From Bombella apis (GTDB taxonomy: Bacteria > Pseudomonadota > Alphaproteobacteria > Acetobacterales > Acetobacteraceae), in the NCBI RefSeq assembly GCF_018221685.1, contig NZ_JAGJTM010000004.1:562287-626286 (forward strand): 64,000 nucleotides of DNA. Reading direction: 5' to 3'. Under the pieces are notes generated by a model that worked only from the letters and a program-made list of their open reading frames with translations, had not been told where the DNA came from and did no database searches. The position numbers and the translations under genes are program-made. Of the stretch, positions 9,074 through 17,431 are shown piece after piece (position 1 is the stretch's first letter; every line of letters starts with the position of its first letter).

Positions 9074-11641
9074 ATGGCCGTTCGTAGAAATTTGGGACGA
9101 GGAATACCGGTTTTGTCAGGATTGCGTACGAAAAGGTTCCGGCCGATGGCCGTTCGACTGGCTCTGCTGGCTTCTGTCTGTACGGCACCGGCTTTGCTCT
9201 GTGCGGCAGAGGCAGCCCCCCAGAAGGGGCGCAGCATCCATCATGCCCGCCGGTCTGCGGGGGATGGCTATGCGTCGGCCGGTGGTCTGATCCAGGCCAT
9301 CGAAGTCCACGGCAATACCCGGATCGAGACCAGTACCGTCCTTTCCTACATGGTCGTGCAGCCGGGCGACAGTTTTGACCGTGATGCGCTGAACCGTTCG
9401 CTGAAGACACTTTACGCTACAGGTCTCTTCAGGGATGTGACGCTGAGGCGTGAAGGCAGCACCCTGCTGGTGGAGCTGACGGAAAATCCCGTGGTGAACC
9501 GGATTGTCTTCGAGGGGAACCATGCCCTCAAGGACAAGGACCTGATGAAGGAGATCAGCCTGCGGACCCGTGCCGTCTTTTCGGCCCAGACCGTGGCTGT
9601 GGACAGGCAGAAAATCCTGAACATGTATGCGGCCCGTGCCCGCTATGGGGCCACGGTGGTGCCGCAGGTCATCCGTCTGTCCCACAATCGTGTTGATGTG
9701 ATCTTCAACATCAATGAATCCCAGCAGACACTGGTCCGGAAGATTGCTTTTGTTGGCAATGACAGTTTCAGCGAAGCTGCCCTGTCTCATGTCGTGTCTT
9801 CCAAGGAACATGCCTGGTACCGTTTTTTTTCTTCCTCGGATGAGTATAACCCGGAGCGTATCCGCTACGATGCGGAACTGCTGAGACGTTTCTATCTGCA
9901 TAGCGGCTTTGTGGATTTCCACATGGTGGATGCCACGGGTGAGCTCTCTCCGGACCACAAGAGCTTCTACGTCACCTACACCCTGCATGAAGGGCCACGG
10001 TACCGTCTGGGCAAGATTGGTGTGCGTTCCAATGTGCATCATGTCACGGCTGACACGATGAAGAGGCACATCGAGGTTTACAAGAACCAGTATTATGACG
10101 GTACGGCCGTGCAGGACAATGCGACGGACATGCAGGAGTGGCTCCAGGCCAACGGGCACCCGTTTGCCATGGTCCGGCCTGAGATTGCCCGCAATCCTGA
10201 AAAGAAGGTCGTTGACCTGCTGTTTGATATTGTCGAGGGGCCGCATGTTTATGTGGAGCGGATCGACATCAACGGCAATACGATCACACGTGACCATGTG
10301 ATCCGCCGCAACCTGCCGATGGTCGAGGGCGATGCCTATACGCCGTTCAACCGCAAATATTCCAAGCTGGCCCTTCAGGATATGGGGTATTTCAGCAGCA
10401 CCAATGTGGACCAGTCCCAGGGGTCTGCGCCGGACAAGGTCAATGTCAGTGCCAATGTGGTGGAGAAGCCAACCGGCGAGTTCTCCCTCGGCGGTGGGTA
10501 CTCGACCGATGCCGGTATCATGGGGAATCTCGGGTTGAAGCAGCATAACCTGCTGGGGACCGGGATTGATGCCGGGTTCTCCGGTACGGTTGCCTATTAT
10601 GAGAAACAGGCCGACCTGTCCGTGACGGATCCATACTTCCTCGGGCGCAATTTCGTGGCCGGGTTCGACATTTATACGATCCAGAACAATTACCAGACGT
10701 ATCAGAGCTATAATGAAGGCCAGTATGGTGCGTCTGTCCGGCTTGGTTATGCCTATAACCGGTATCTTTCCCAGTCCTGGACCTATACGGTCGTGGACCG
10801 TCACGTGGGTAACGGGGTGCCGGGGTCGCAGTATCCGGGGTGGGAAGATGACACGCCGTCCGTTTATGTGCGTGATGCCGCAGGCTGGTCGCTCCTTTCC
10901 CAGATTGGCACGAACATCACTTATGACCGTCGTGACAACCGCATGAATCCACGGTCTGGCTACGTTCTCAGTGCCGGAGGTGATTTTGCCGGTCTGGGTG
11001 GCAACGAGAAATATTACCGTGTCAAAGCCAATGGCAGCTATTATCTGCCGCTGGATGACCTGACAGGCAGCCACAGCTGGGGCTTCCAGTTCAAGGGCGG
11101 TGTTGGCTACATGCATGACTGGAGCTCCAGCGGCGACCGCAACATCGTCGACAACTTCTACCTCGGTGGTCAGAACCTGCGCGGGTTCCTCCAGGGTGGT
11201 GTCGGGCCCCGCAGCAGTCATTACAAGGCGCCCTGCCACAGCGGTGCCGCCAATACGCCGCTGGGGCAGGCCCGGAATGGCTACTGCCCGGGTGCCGGAC
11301 AGGAGGACCTGATCGGTGGTACTTTCATGTACACGGCATCTGTCCAGCTGAATTTCCCGCTGCCGATGGGTGACAGCCTTGGCATCTCCGGGCGTGGTTT
11401 CATCGATGCTGGTAGTCTTTCCGGCAAGCGTGTGAGGGACCGCAACCATTACCGTAACTGGAACGACCCGTACTATACGCCGATTGGCGGCAGCACCATG
11501 ACGCCCCGTGTCTCTGGTGGTCTTGGTATTTCCTGGAAGAGCCCCTTCGGCCTGGTCAATATTGACGGTGCGGTCCCGATCCATCGTGAGCATGGGGACA
11601 GGCTTTATCCGGTTCGTTTTGGCTTCGGGCAGCAGTTCTGA
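9074..11641 (+). CDS. bamA: Outer membrane protein assembly factor BamA
   Basis: BamA is the Omp85-family core of the machine that inserts beta-barrels into the outer membrane. Five POTRA repeats (about residues 75-410) precede a C-terminal 16-strand barrel ending in the aromatic FGFGQQF. The barrel loop-6 signature appears as NLRGF within a GGQ/GGVGPR context. Just after it are two cysteines 19 residues apart (APC...GYC), unusual in this loop. The start is uncertain: GTG 9026, ATG 9032, ATG 9074 and ATG 9146 are all in frame. ATG 9074 gives a long basic signal peptide and has GGCGGG upstream. Confidence 0.93.
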   Translation: MAVRRNLGRGIPVLSGLRTKRFRPMAVRLALLASVCTAPALLCAAEAAPQKGRSIHHARRSAGDGYASAGGLIQAIEVHGNTRIETSTVLSYMVVQPGDSFDRDALNRSLKTLYATGLFRDVTLRREGSTLLVELTENPVVNRIVFEGNHALKDKDLMKEISLRTRAVFSAQTVAVDRQKILNMYAARARYGATVVPQVIRLSHNRVDVIFNINESQQTLVRKIAFVGNDSFSEAALSHVVSSKEHAWYRFFSSSDEYNPERIRYDAELLRRFYLHSGFVDFHMVDATGELSPDHKSFYVTYTLHEGPRYRLGKIGVRSNVHHVTADTMKRHIEVYKNQYYDGTAVQDNATDMQEWLQANGHPFAMVRPEIARNPEKKVVDLLFDIVEGPHVYVERIDINGNTITRDHVIRRNLPMVEGDAYTPFNRKYSKLALQDMGYFSSTNVDQSQGSAPDKVNVSANVVEKPTGEFSLGGGYSTDAGIMGNLGLKQHNLLGTGIDAGFSGTVAYYEKQADLSVTDPYFLGRNFVAGFDIYTIQNNYQTYQSYNEGQYGASVRLGYAYNRYLSQSWTYTVVDRHVGNGVPGSQYPGWEDDTPSVYVRDAAGWSLLSQIGTNITYDRRDNRMNPRSGYVLSAGGDFAGLGGNEKYYRVKANGSYYLPLDDLTGSHSWGFQFKGGVGYMHDWSSSGDRNIVDNFYLGGQNLRGFLQGGVGPRSSHYKAPCHSGAANTPLGQARNGYCPGAGQEDLIGGTFMYTASVQLNFPLPMGDSLGISGRGFIDAGSLSGKRVRDRNHYRNWNDPYYTPIGGSTMTPRVSGGLGISWKSPFGLVNIDGAVPIHREHGDRLYPVRFGFGQQF

Positions 11642-11725
11642 GGAAAGGTGCAGGCCACGATGCCGGCTTCATTCCGGGCTGGCAGGGTGACCTGGGGGAT
11701 GCCCATTTTCATAAAGAGGTTTTTC

Positions 11726-12670
11726 ATGTCACGTTTTTCACTGCCTTTGACCCTGATGACCGCGAGTGCTCTGGCTTTCATGGCGGTTGGTTCTTCCGTG
11801 GCTGCTGATGGCAATGATGGAAACGGTGCCTGGTTTGTTCCGAAAACGGCCCAGCCATCGGCTCCAGCCGCCTCCCATCATCATGCGGCTCCGGCTGCTG
11901 CTCCTGCTCCGGCTGCCGTGCCGGACATGGCAGGCCTGGATGATGGTGGTGATGCTGGCGCTCCGGATGGGGAAGGCCAGCAGCAGGCAGCGCCCGTGCT
12001 GCCTCTGCCGTCTGTACCGCCTTCTCCGGCTGTTCCGAAGGAAGATGCCCCGCCGCCGGTTGTGCTTGGCCTCATCAGCGTTCAGGGTGTGATGCAGCTT
12101 TCCACGGCTGCGCAGGAAATGCAGCAGGTGCTTGGTGAGCGTCGTGACCGTCTGGCCCGTGCGGTGCAGAAGGAAGAGGGCGCCTGGAGGGAAGAGCAGC
12201 AGAAGCTTCAGGTTCAGGCTCGCACTCTGACATCCGACCAGCTCCAGCTCCGTGTCCGTCATCTGCAGGAGCGGCGTGCGAAGGATCAGAGGGATTTCAG
12301 CAACAAGGCCCGGATCATTCAGGAAGCCTATCAGGTGGCATTCCATCAGATCGAGCGTGTGCTGGAGCAGCGTGATGGAATCATTGCCAAGGTGGCTGCG
12401 GCCCATGGCATGAATCTTGTTCTGCATGCCGAGCAGGCTGTCCTGCATGTGGATGGTCAGGACATAACCGAGGAGGTAGCAGACCGTCTGAACAAGGTTC
12501 TGCCGCATGTCTTCATTCCGGATGACGGGGTGGACCCGGAGGTTCTGGCAAAATCCGGGAAGATGCCGACAACGGCTGATGAAGAACGCCTGATGAATCA
12601 GGCGGCTCCGCAGCAGCCTGCCGAGGCTCCGGCACAGGCCAAGGGGTCCATCCTGCGTCGCCAGAAGTAA
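11726..12670 (+). CDS. OmpH/Skp-like periplasmic chaperone
   Basis: Skp-family proteins hold unfolded outer-membrane proteins in the periplasm for delivery to BamA. A signal peptide is seen at residues 1-27 (hydrophobic core then GSSVAADG). An Ala/Pro-rich low-complexity stretch follows to about residue 105, then the OmpH-like part with VLGLISVQGVMQLSTAAQEM and a long charged coiled coil, and a further Pro/Ala/Gln tail. At 314 residues it is much longer than ordinary Skp (about 160-190). The ATG at 11726 is preferred over 11648 because AAAGAGG precedes it and a signal peptide follows. Position between bamA and lpxD supports the assignment. Confidence 0.82.
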   Translation: MSRFSLPLTLMTASALAFMAVGSSVAADGNDGNGAWFVPKTAQPSAPAASHHHAAPAAAPAPAAVPDMAGLDDGGDAGAPDGEGQQQAAPVLPLPSVPPSPAVPKEDAPPPVVLGLISVQGVMQLSTAAQEMQQVLGERRDRLARAVQKEEGAWREEQQKLQVQARTLTSDQLQLRVRHLQERRAKDQRDFSNKARIIQEAYQVAFHQIERVLEQRDGIIAKVAAAHGMNLVLHAEQAVLHVDGQDITEEVADRLNKVLPHVFIPDDGVDPEVLAKSGKMPTTADEERLMNQAAPQQPAEAPAQAKGSILRRQK

Positions 12671-12681
12671 GGGGAAGGGCG

Positions 12682-13713
12682 ATGGTGGCGGACCAGCTCC
12701 CGGGTGATTCCCGTTTTTTCAGGCGGTGTGGCCCTTTTGCGTTGAAGCACCTTCTGGAAGTAACGGGAGCGGAGGCCGCAGGTTGCGCTGAGATGGGGGC
12801 GTCTTTCGAGGGCGTGGCCCCGCTTCATGCTGCTGGCCCGCAGCACATCTCCTTTCTGGACAACCGCCGCTATCTGCCCCTTCTCAAGGAGACGAAGGCT
12901 GGCGCCGTCGTGCTGGCCCCTGCTTTTGCGGACAAGGTGCCAGAAGGCTGTGCCGCTCTGGTCAGTCGGGAGCCCTATCTGGCATGGTCCCGGGTTGCCC
13001 GTCTGTTCCATCCTCTTCCGCCTGCACGGGCCAGCCAGCATCCGACGGCTGTCATTGGTGAGAATGTCGTCATTGGTGACCGGGTGGAGATAGGTCCTTT
13101 TGCGGTCATCGGCGATGGCGTGCAGATTGGTGATGGCTGTGTCATTGGGCCTCATGCCATGCTGGGGGACCATGTCGTGCTGGGAGATGGCTGTCGGATC
13201 GGGGCGCATGTAACTCTCACTCATGCTCTGCTGGGGGAGCGGGTCATCCTGTATCCCGGGGCCCGGGTCGGGCAGGATGGTTTCGGCTTTGCGGTGGGGC
13301 CTGACGGATTTGAGACCGTTCCCCAGCTGGGGCGTGTCATCCTTGAGGATGGTGTGGAGATCGGTGCCAATTCAACGATTGACCGAGGCTCCATGCGGGA
13401 TACGGTCATCGGGGCCGGGACCCGGATCGATAATCTGGTGCAGATTGGTCACAATGCCCGTCTGGGTCGGTGCTGCATCGTGGTATCGCAGGCTGGTGTT
13501 TCAGGTTCCACCGAGATTGAGGATTTCGTGACGATTGCAGCCCAGGCTGGGCTCATCGGTCATATTCACATTGGCAGCAAGGCCCGTATCGGGGCGCAGT
13601 GTGGCGTGATGAATGATGTGGAAGCCGGGGCTGATGTCATCGGCAGCCCGGCCATGCCGTTCAGGGAATTCTTCCGAAATGTGGCGACTTTGCGTAAGCT
13701 TTCGCGCAAGTAA
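12682..13713 (+). CDS. lpxD: UDP-3-O-(3-hydroxyacyl)glucosamine N-acyltransferase
   Basis: LpxD adds the N-linked hydroxyacyl chain in the third step of lipid A synthesis, using acyl-ACP. An N-terminal uridine-binding domain (to about residue 105) is followed by left-handed beta-helix hexapeptide repeats, many of the form IGDGVQIGDG. The conserved segment NLVQIGHNARLGRCC contains the expected catalytic histidine. Length 343 is usual. It lies 11 bases after the Skp-like gene in the bamA-skp-lpxD-fabZ-lpxA order known across Gram-negative bacteria. Confidence 0.95.
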   Translation: MVADQLPGDSRFFRRCGPFALKHLLEVTGAEAAGCAEMGASFEGVAPLHAAGPQHISFLDNRRYLPLLKETKAGAVVLAPAFADKVPEGCAALVSREPYLAWSRVARLFHPLPPARASQHPTAVIGENVVIGDRVEIGPFAVIGDGVQIGDGCVIGPHAMLGDHVVLGDGCRIGAHVTLTHALLGERVILYPGARVGQDGFGFAVGPDGFETVPQLGRVILEDGVEIGANSTIDRGSMRDTVIGAGTRIDNLVQIGHNARLGRCCIVVSQAGVSGSTEIEDFVTIAAQAGLIGHIHIGSKARIGAQCGVMNDVEAGADVIGSPAMPFREFFRNVATLRKLSRK

Positions 13714-13837
13714 GATGATCCAGTTGGTGTTTCGGGATTTTTTTTGGTAATAAGGTGTAGACATTGACTGCCTCTCCCCGCGGGGACAGGGGCGGACGGT
13801 TGCATTTTGTTGAAAAAAAAACCGGGAGATGAGATAA

Positions 13838-14308
13838 GTGGGTGATGCTGCTGGGCAGACACATCAGGTGCCTGAGAGCGTAGATGTGATGCAGATTATG
13901 AAGGCGATTCCTCATCGCTATCCTTTCCTCCTGCTGGACCGGATGGAAGAGATCAGGGCGGCGGAATCAGCCGTTGGCATCAAGAACGTGACAGTCAATG
14001 AGCCATTCTTCCAGGGGCATTTCCCAGCACGCCCTGTCATGCCGGGTGTGCTCATCGTTGAGGCCATGGCCCAGACGGCGGCCACGCTTGTCGTGCTGAC
14101 ACTGGGCAAGGCCTTCGAGGGCAAGCTGGTCTATTTCATGACGGTGGAGAATGCAAAATTCCGTCGCCCGGTCGGGCCGGGGGATCAGCTGCGCATTCAT
14201 GTCAACAAGGAACGCGCCCGTGGAACGGTCTGGCGGTTCCGTGGGGTTGCCAAGGTTGATGGAACCACGGTGGCGGAAGCATCTTTCAGCGCCATGATCG
14301 TGGACTGA
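13838..14308 (+). CDS. fabZ: 3-hydroxyacyl-[acyl-carrier-protein] dehydratase FabZ
   Basis: FabZ dehydrates beta-hydroxyacyl-ACP in fatty-acid elongation and competes with lipid A synthesis for 3-hydroxyacyl-ACP. The hot-dog fold markers are present: [12 protein letters not shown], then the catalytic histidine region [13 protein letters not shown] followed by [10 protein letters not shown] with the catalytic glutamate. The start is a GTG at 13838 preceded by GGGAGATGAG. It follows lpxD after 124 bases, the widest gap of this cluster, so an internal promoter is possible. Length 156 is normal. Confidence 0.95.
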   Translation: MGDAAGQTHQVPESVDVMQIMKAIPHRYPFLLLDRMEEIRAAESAVGIKNVTVNEPFFQGHFPARPVMPGVLIVEAMAQTAATLVVLTLGKAFEGKLVYFMTVENAKFRRPVGPGDQLRIHVNKERARGTVWRFRGVAKVDGTTVAEASFSAMIVD

Positions 14309-14313
14309 TCCTG

Positions 14314-15168
14314 ATGCCAGAACCGGGACAGCGCCCTGGAAAAACCGAGATTCATCCCACGGCTCTTGTGGATCCACGGGCGTCCCTCGGTCAGGGAGTG
14401 AGGATTGGTCCCTGGTGCATGGTCGGTGCGGATGTGCGGCTGGGAGATCATGTCCGGCTGCACGCTTCTGTCATGGTGGACGGGCATACGGTGCTGGAGG
14501 ATGGGGTGGAGGTTTACCCCTTTTCGACCGTAGGCTATCCCCCGCAGGACCTGAAATATGCTGGAGAGCCGACCAGGTGTCATATTGGTGCAGGGACGGT
14601 TGTACGGGAGAATGTGACCATCCATCGGGGCACGGCACAAGGCACGGGAGAAACCCGGATTGGCCGGGGCTGCCTGCTCATGGCCAATGCCCATATCGCT
14701 CATGATTGTGTGTTGGGTGATGGTGTCATCATCGTCAACAACGTAGTCATGGGGGGGCATGTCCTGATCGGGGACAATGCCAGGATCATGGGCTCTGCGG
14801 CCTTGCATCAGTTTGTCCGCATCGGGCATGGGGCTGTTGTCGGAGGGCTGTGCGGTGTGGAGATGGATGTCATCCCGTACGGCAGCGTCCTGGGTAACCG
14901 GGCCAGGCTGGTTGGGTTGAACTGGATCGGTCTCAAGCGGTCTGGCGTGGAGGCCAGTGAGATCCAGCAGATGCGTCTGGCGTTCCGGGAACTTTATCCA
15001 CGGTCTGGCCGTGGTGGGCCGCTTTTGGGAGAACGCATGGACCAGGTGCGTCAGCGTTATGGTCACATTGAGCGTGTACGGGAAATGCTACGCTTCATGG
15101 AGGCTCCCAGCCGCCGTGGGCTGACGCGGCCGGGACAGGCTGGCAGTGACAGGGATGTTGACAGGTGA
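14314..15168 (+). CDS. lpxA: Acyl-ACP:UDP-N-acetylglucosamine O-acyltransferase
   Basis: LpxA performs the first reaction of lipid A synthesis. It is built from hexapeptide repeats from about residue 10 (IHPTALVDPRASLG) and carries the conserved catalytic-site segment LLMANAHIAHDCVLGD, the GGLCGVEMDVIPYG block and a C-terminal helical domain with VGLNWIGLKRSG. Length 284 is slightly above the usual 260-265, with the extra residues at the Arg/Gly-rich C-terminus. The gene starts 5 bases after fabZ and overlaps lpxI by 4 bases. Confidence 0.95.
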   Translation: MPEPGQRPGKTEIHPTALVDPRASLGQGVRIGPWCMVGADVRLGDHVRLHASVMVDGHTVLEDGVEVYPFSTVGYPPQDLKYAGEPTRCHIGAGTVVRENVTIHRGTAQGTGETRIGRGCLLMANAHIAHDCVLGDGVIIVNNVVMGGHVLIGDNARIMGSAALHQFVRIGHGAVVGGLCGVEMDVIPYGSVLGNRARLVGLNWIGLKRSGVEASEIQQMRLAFRELYPRSGRGGPLLGERMDQVRQRYGHIERVREMLRFMEAPSRRGLTRPGQAGSDRDVDR

Positions 15169-16016
15169 GCAGGCCTGCACGGGTTGGGATCCTGGCCGGT
15201 GGCGGGCCGCTTCCAGCTCAGGTGGCAGAGGCTCTCAGGAAAAGAGGGCGGGAGCCTTTTCTCATAGGCTTCCAGGGTTTTGCTGATGAAGCCCTGCTGG
15301 CCCCTTATTCTCATGAAATGATCCGTCTGGCAGCGGCCGGTGCGATCCTTCGGTCTCTGCGTCGGCAGGGATGTTCCGAACTTGTCCTGATAGGACCTGT
15401 CCGCCGGCCCTCATGGCGGTCTCTGCGGCCAGATGCGGAGGGGGTGCGCCTGCTGGCCCGGCTTGGGCGTGCCCTGTTTGCCGGTGATGACGGCCTGCTG
15501 GCATCCATCATCCGGCTGCTGGAAGAAGAAGGCTTCCGGGTGCGGGGAGCGCATGAATTCCTGGATACGGAGAGCAATCGTTGGGGAGCATGGGGCAGGG
15601 TTCCCCCTGACCGTCAGGCCATGGCCGACATTCATCAGGCCGTGCGCATATTGTCTGTCATGGGGCCTCTGGACATAGGGCAGGGATGTGTGGTGCAGAA
15701 TGGCCTGACACTGGCTGTTGAGGCCCTTGAAGGAACGGATGCCATGCTGCATCGCTGTGGAGGTCTGCGGCAGGATGGGGTGGCTGGTGGGGTGCTCGTG
15801 AAAATGCCAAAGGCAGGACAGGAGCTGCGGGCGGACATGCCTGCCATTGGGCCGGTCACTATCAGGAATGCGGCAGCAGCCGGGTTGCGGGGGATCGCCT
15901 TTCCCGCACGGCTTACCTTGGTCATGGAGCCAGATCGCTGTATAAAGGAGGCGGATCGTCTGGGACTGTTTCTCTACGGGCTGGGACCAGACTTCCTTTC
16001 TGACAAAAGGACATAA
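15165..16016 (+). CDS. lpxI: UDP-2,3-diacylglucosamine pyrophosphatase LpxI
   Basis: LpxI (DUF1009) hydrolyses UDP-2,3-diacylglucosamine to lipid X; it replaces the unrelated LpxH in alphaproteobacteria. The N-terminal VGILAGGGPLPAQVAEALR and the C-terminal domain with VVQNGLTLAVEALEGTDAM and the segment GVLVKMPKAGQELRADMPAIG match the family. The start is GTG at 15165, inside the lpxA stop region. lpxB, which commonly follows, is not next to it here; gloA is. Confidence 0.9.
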   Translation: MSRPARVGILAGGGPLPAQVAEALRKRGREPFLIGFQGFADEALLAPYSHEMIRLAAAGAILRSLRRQGCSELVLIGPVRRPSWRSLRPDAEGVRLLARLGRALFAGDDGLLASIIRLLEEEGFRVRGAHEFLDTESNRWGAWGRVPPDRQAMADIHQAVRILSVMGPLDIGQGCVVQNGLTLAVEALEGTDAMLHRCGGLRQDGVAGGVLVKMPKAGQELRADMPAIGPVTIRNAAAAGLRGIAFPARLTLVMEPDRCIKEADRLGLFLYGLGPDFLSDKRT

Positions 16017-16022
16017 AGATAT

Positions 16023-16418
16023 ATGAGCATCTATCTTCATACGATGGTCCGTGTGCGGGACCTTGATCGCAGTCTGGCTTTTTATCACCTTCTGGGCATG
16101 CGTGAACTTCGTCGGCTGGAGGTGCCGGAGGGGCGTTTCACGTTGGTTTATATTGGTTATGAGGGTAATGCCCGTGGTGAGGCCGAGATCGAACTGACCT
16201 ATAACTGGGATCAGACCGAGGATTACACACACGGGACAGGCTTCGGGCATTTTGCTGTTGGCGTGCGTGATGTCGCAGCAGCCGTGGACGTGGTCCGCCA
16301 GGGCGGTGGGCGTGTCACCCGTGAGGCCGGACCGATGGGCAATACGGGTATTGTCATTGCCTTCGTGCAGGACCCTGATGGCTACAAGATCGAGCTGATT
16401 GAAAAGAAGGACGCCTGA
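16023..16418 (+). CDS. gloA: Lactoylglutathione lyase (glyoxalase I)
   Basis: Glyoxalase I isomerises the methylglyoxal-glutathione hemithioacetal to S-lactoylglutathione. The protein (131 residues) aligns by eye almost end to end with the E. coli enzyme. The four metal ligands are recognisable as His6 (LHTMVRVRDL), Glu57 (IELTYNW), His76 (GFGHFAV) and Glu124 (KIELIE). Nickel-type rather than zinc-type activation is expected from the short length, which is inference. Glutathione for it would be supplied by gshB, also in this window. It lies 6 bases after lpxI and is likely co-transcribed. Confidence 0.95.
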   Translation: MSIYLHTMVRVRDLDRSLAFYHLLGMRELRRLEVPEGRFTLVYIGYEGNARGEAEIELTYNWDQTEDYTHGTGFGHFAVGVRDVAAAVDVVRQGGGRVTREAGPMGNTGIVIAFVQDPDGYKIELIEKKDA

Positions 16419-16473
16419 GCTCAAAAGCCGGGTACAGCTTCGGGATCTGTCCGCTCTGGATGGAATTGCAGGA

Positions 16474-16502
16474 TTGACAGGGCAGGGCCATCCCCTTAAA
16501 AG
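16474..16502 (+). promoter_or_regulatory. Sigma-70-type promoter for rpmH-rnpA
   Basis: A perfect -35 box TTGACA (16474-16479) is followed after 17 bases by a -10-like TAAAAG (16497-16502; TTAAAA at spacing 16 is the alternative). A small perfect hairpin CCACTC-CCT-GAGTGG lies at 16503-16517 in the leader or start region. The next gene is rpmH at 16593, giving a leader of roughly 80 bases. Assignment is from sequence match only. Confidence 0.6.
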
Positions 16503-16592
16503 CCACTCCCTGAGTGGAGGGGCGTTACTGGGTGCGTCCTGTTCTAATACACGCCTTCACAGGTGTGTTGTTGAGATTAGAGGATTGAAAAG

Positions 16593-16727
16593 ATGAAGCG
16601 CACATATCAGCCTTCCCGTCTGGTTCGTAAGCGTCGCCACGGTTTCCGCACGCGTTCCGCTACTGTTGGTGGTCGTCGTGTTCTGGCAAGCCGTCGCGCC
16701 AAGGGCCGCAAGAAACTTTCTGCCTGA
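16593..16727 (+). CDS. rpmH: 50S ribosomal protein L34
   Basis: A 44-codon gene encodes a highly basic protein starting [18 protein letters not shown] and ending GRKKLSA, the unmistakable L34 sequence. L34 is a small structural protein of the large ribosomal subunit. Too short for usual ORF length cut-offs, it is followed 2 bases later by rnpA in the universally conserved rpmH-rnpA-yidD-yidC order. The leader has a good sigma-70-type promoter at 16474-16502 and the ATG is preceded by GAGGA. Confidence 0.98.
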   Translation: MKRTYQPSRLVRKRRHGFRTRSATVGGRRVLASRRAKGRKKLSA

Positions 16728-16729
16728 GC

Positions 16730-17080
16730 ATGAAACAGCCTGACCGCCTGAAGAAGCGGTCGCAGTTTCTGCGTGTGGCCCGCAAGGGCCATAAGGTCGT
16801 GTCTCCCGGGCTGATTGGCCAGGTTCTGCCGGAGCCGGGGGACGTGACGGTACGGGCCGGTTTTACCGTGACCAAGAAGGTCGGTAATTCTGTCGTGCGC
16901 AACCGTACCCGTCGCCGCCTGCGGGAGGCTCTCCGCCTGGTGGTGAAAGAGGAAGGTTGTCCTTCCTCTGGTGATCTCGTCCTGATCGGACGCGCCGCAA
17001 CCAGAAAGCGGCCTTTCCCCCTTCTGAAGCATGACGTGCGTCGGGTTCTGCAGGCCCTTGGCCGGGAAGAGGCAGAATGA
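16730..17080 (+). CDS. rnpA: Ribonuclease P protein component
   Basis: RnpA is the basic protein cofactor of RNase P, which removes tRNA 5' leaders. The RNR motif is present ([15 protein letters not shown]), preceded by the [11 protein letters not shown] strand and an N-terminal [14 protein letters not shown]. Length 116 is typical. Its start is 2 bases after the rpmH stop and it overlaps yidD by 4 bases. Confidence 0.96.
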   Translation: MKQPDRLKKRSQFLRVARKGHKVVSPGLIGQVLPEPGDVTVRAGFTVTKKVGNSVVRNRTRRRLREALRLVVKEEGCPSSGDLVLIGRAATRKRPFPLLKHDVRRVLQALGREEAE

Positions 17081-17307
17081 GGGCGGCCAGCGGGCTGTTT
17101 TCGCTTCTTCTGTTGGGGCTGATAAGGCTCTATCGCCTGTTCCTCAGTCCATTCATGGGACGGCAGTGCCGTTTTCATCCCAGTTGCAGCGTTTATGGCG
17201 AGGAAGCCATCCGCCGTCATGGTCCTGTGCGGGGTGGGTGGCTGACACTTTGCCGCATTTGCAGATGCCATCCTTTTCATCCGGGTGGCGTGGACTATCC
17301 CCCCTGA
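17077..17307 (+). CDS. yidD: Membrane protein insertion efficiency factor YidD
   Basis: YidD is a small amphipathic inner-membrane-associated protein that assists YidC-dependent insertion. The family pattern is clear: an N-terminal amphipathic helix ([14 protein letters not shown]), then the cysteine-rich core [20 protein letters not shown] and the terminal [15 protein letters not shown]. 76 residues is normal. It overlaps rnpA (ATGA) and precedes yidC by 124 bases. Confidence 0.95.
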   Translation: MRAASGLFSLLLLGLIRLYRLFLSPFMGRQCRFHPSCSVYGEEAIRRHGPVRGGWLTLCRICRCHPFHPGGVDYPP

Positions 17308-17431
17308 TCCGCCTCTGATGCTCTGGCAGAAAATGTAAAAAAAATGGCGTGGCTATTGTTTTGAGGACGATTTTACGCCAGTGAAGAGGCAATCTACCCT
17401 TCCAGCATGAAGAAAGAGCGGCTCCAGCCCG

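Noticed and set aside
9116-11593. 825-codon reverse-strand frame across bamA
   Set aside because: Antisense shadow of bamA with His/Ile/Val-rich composition and no family resemblance.
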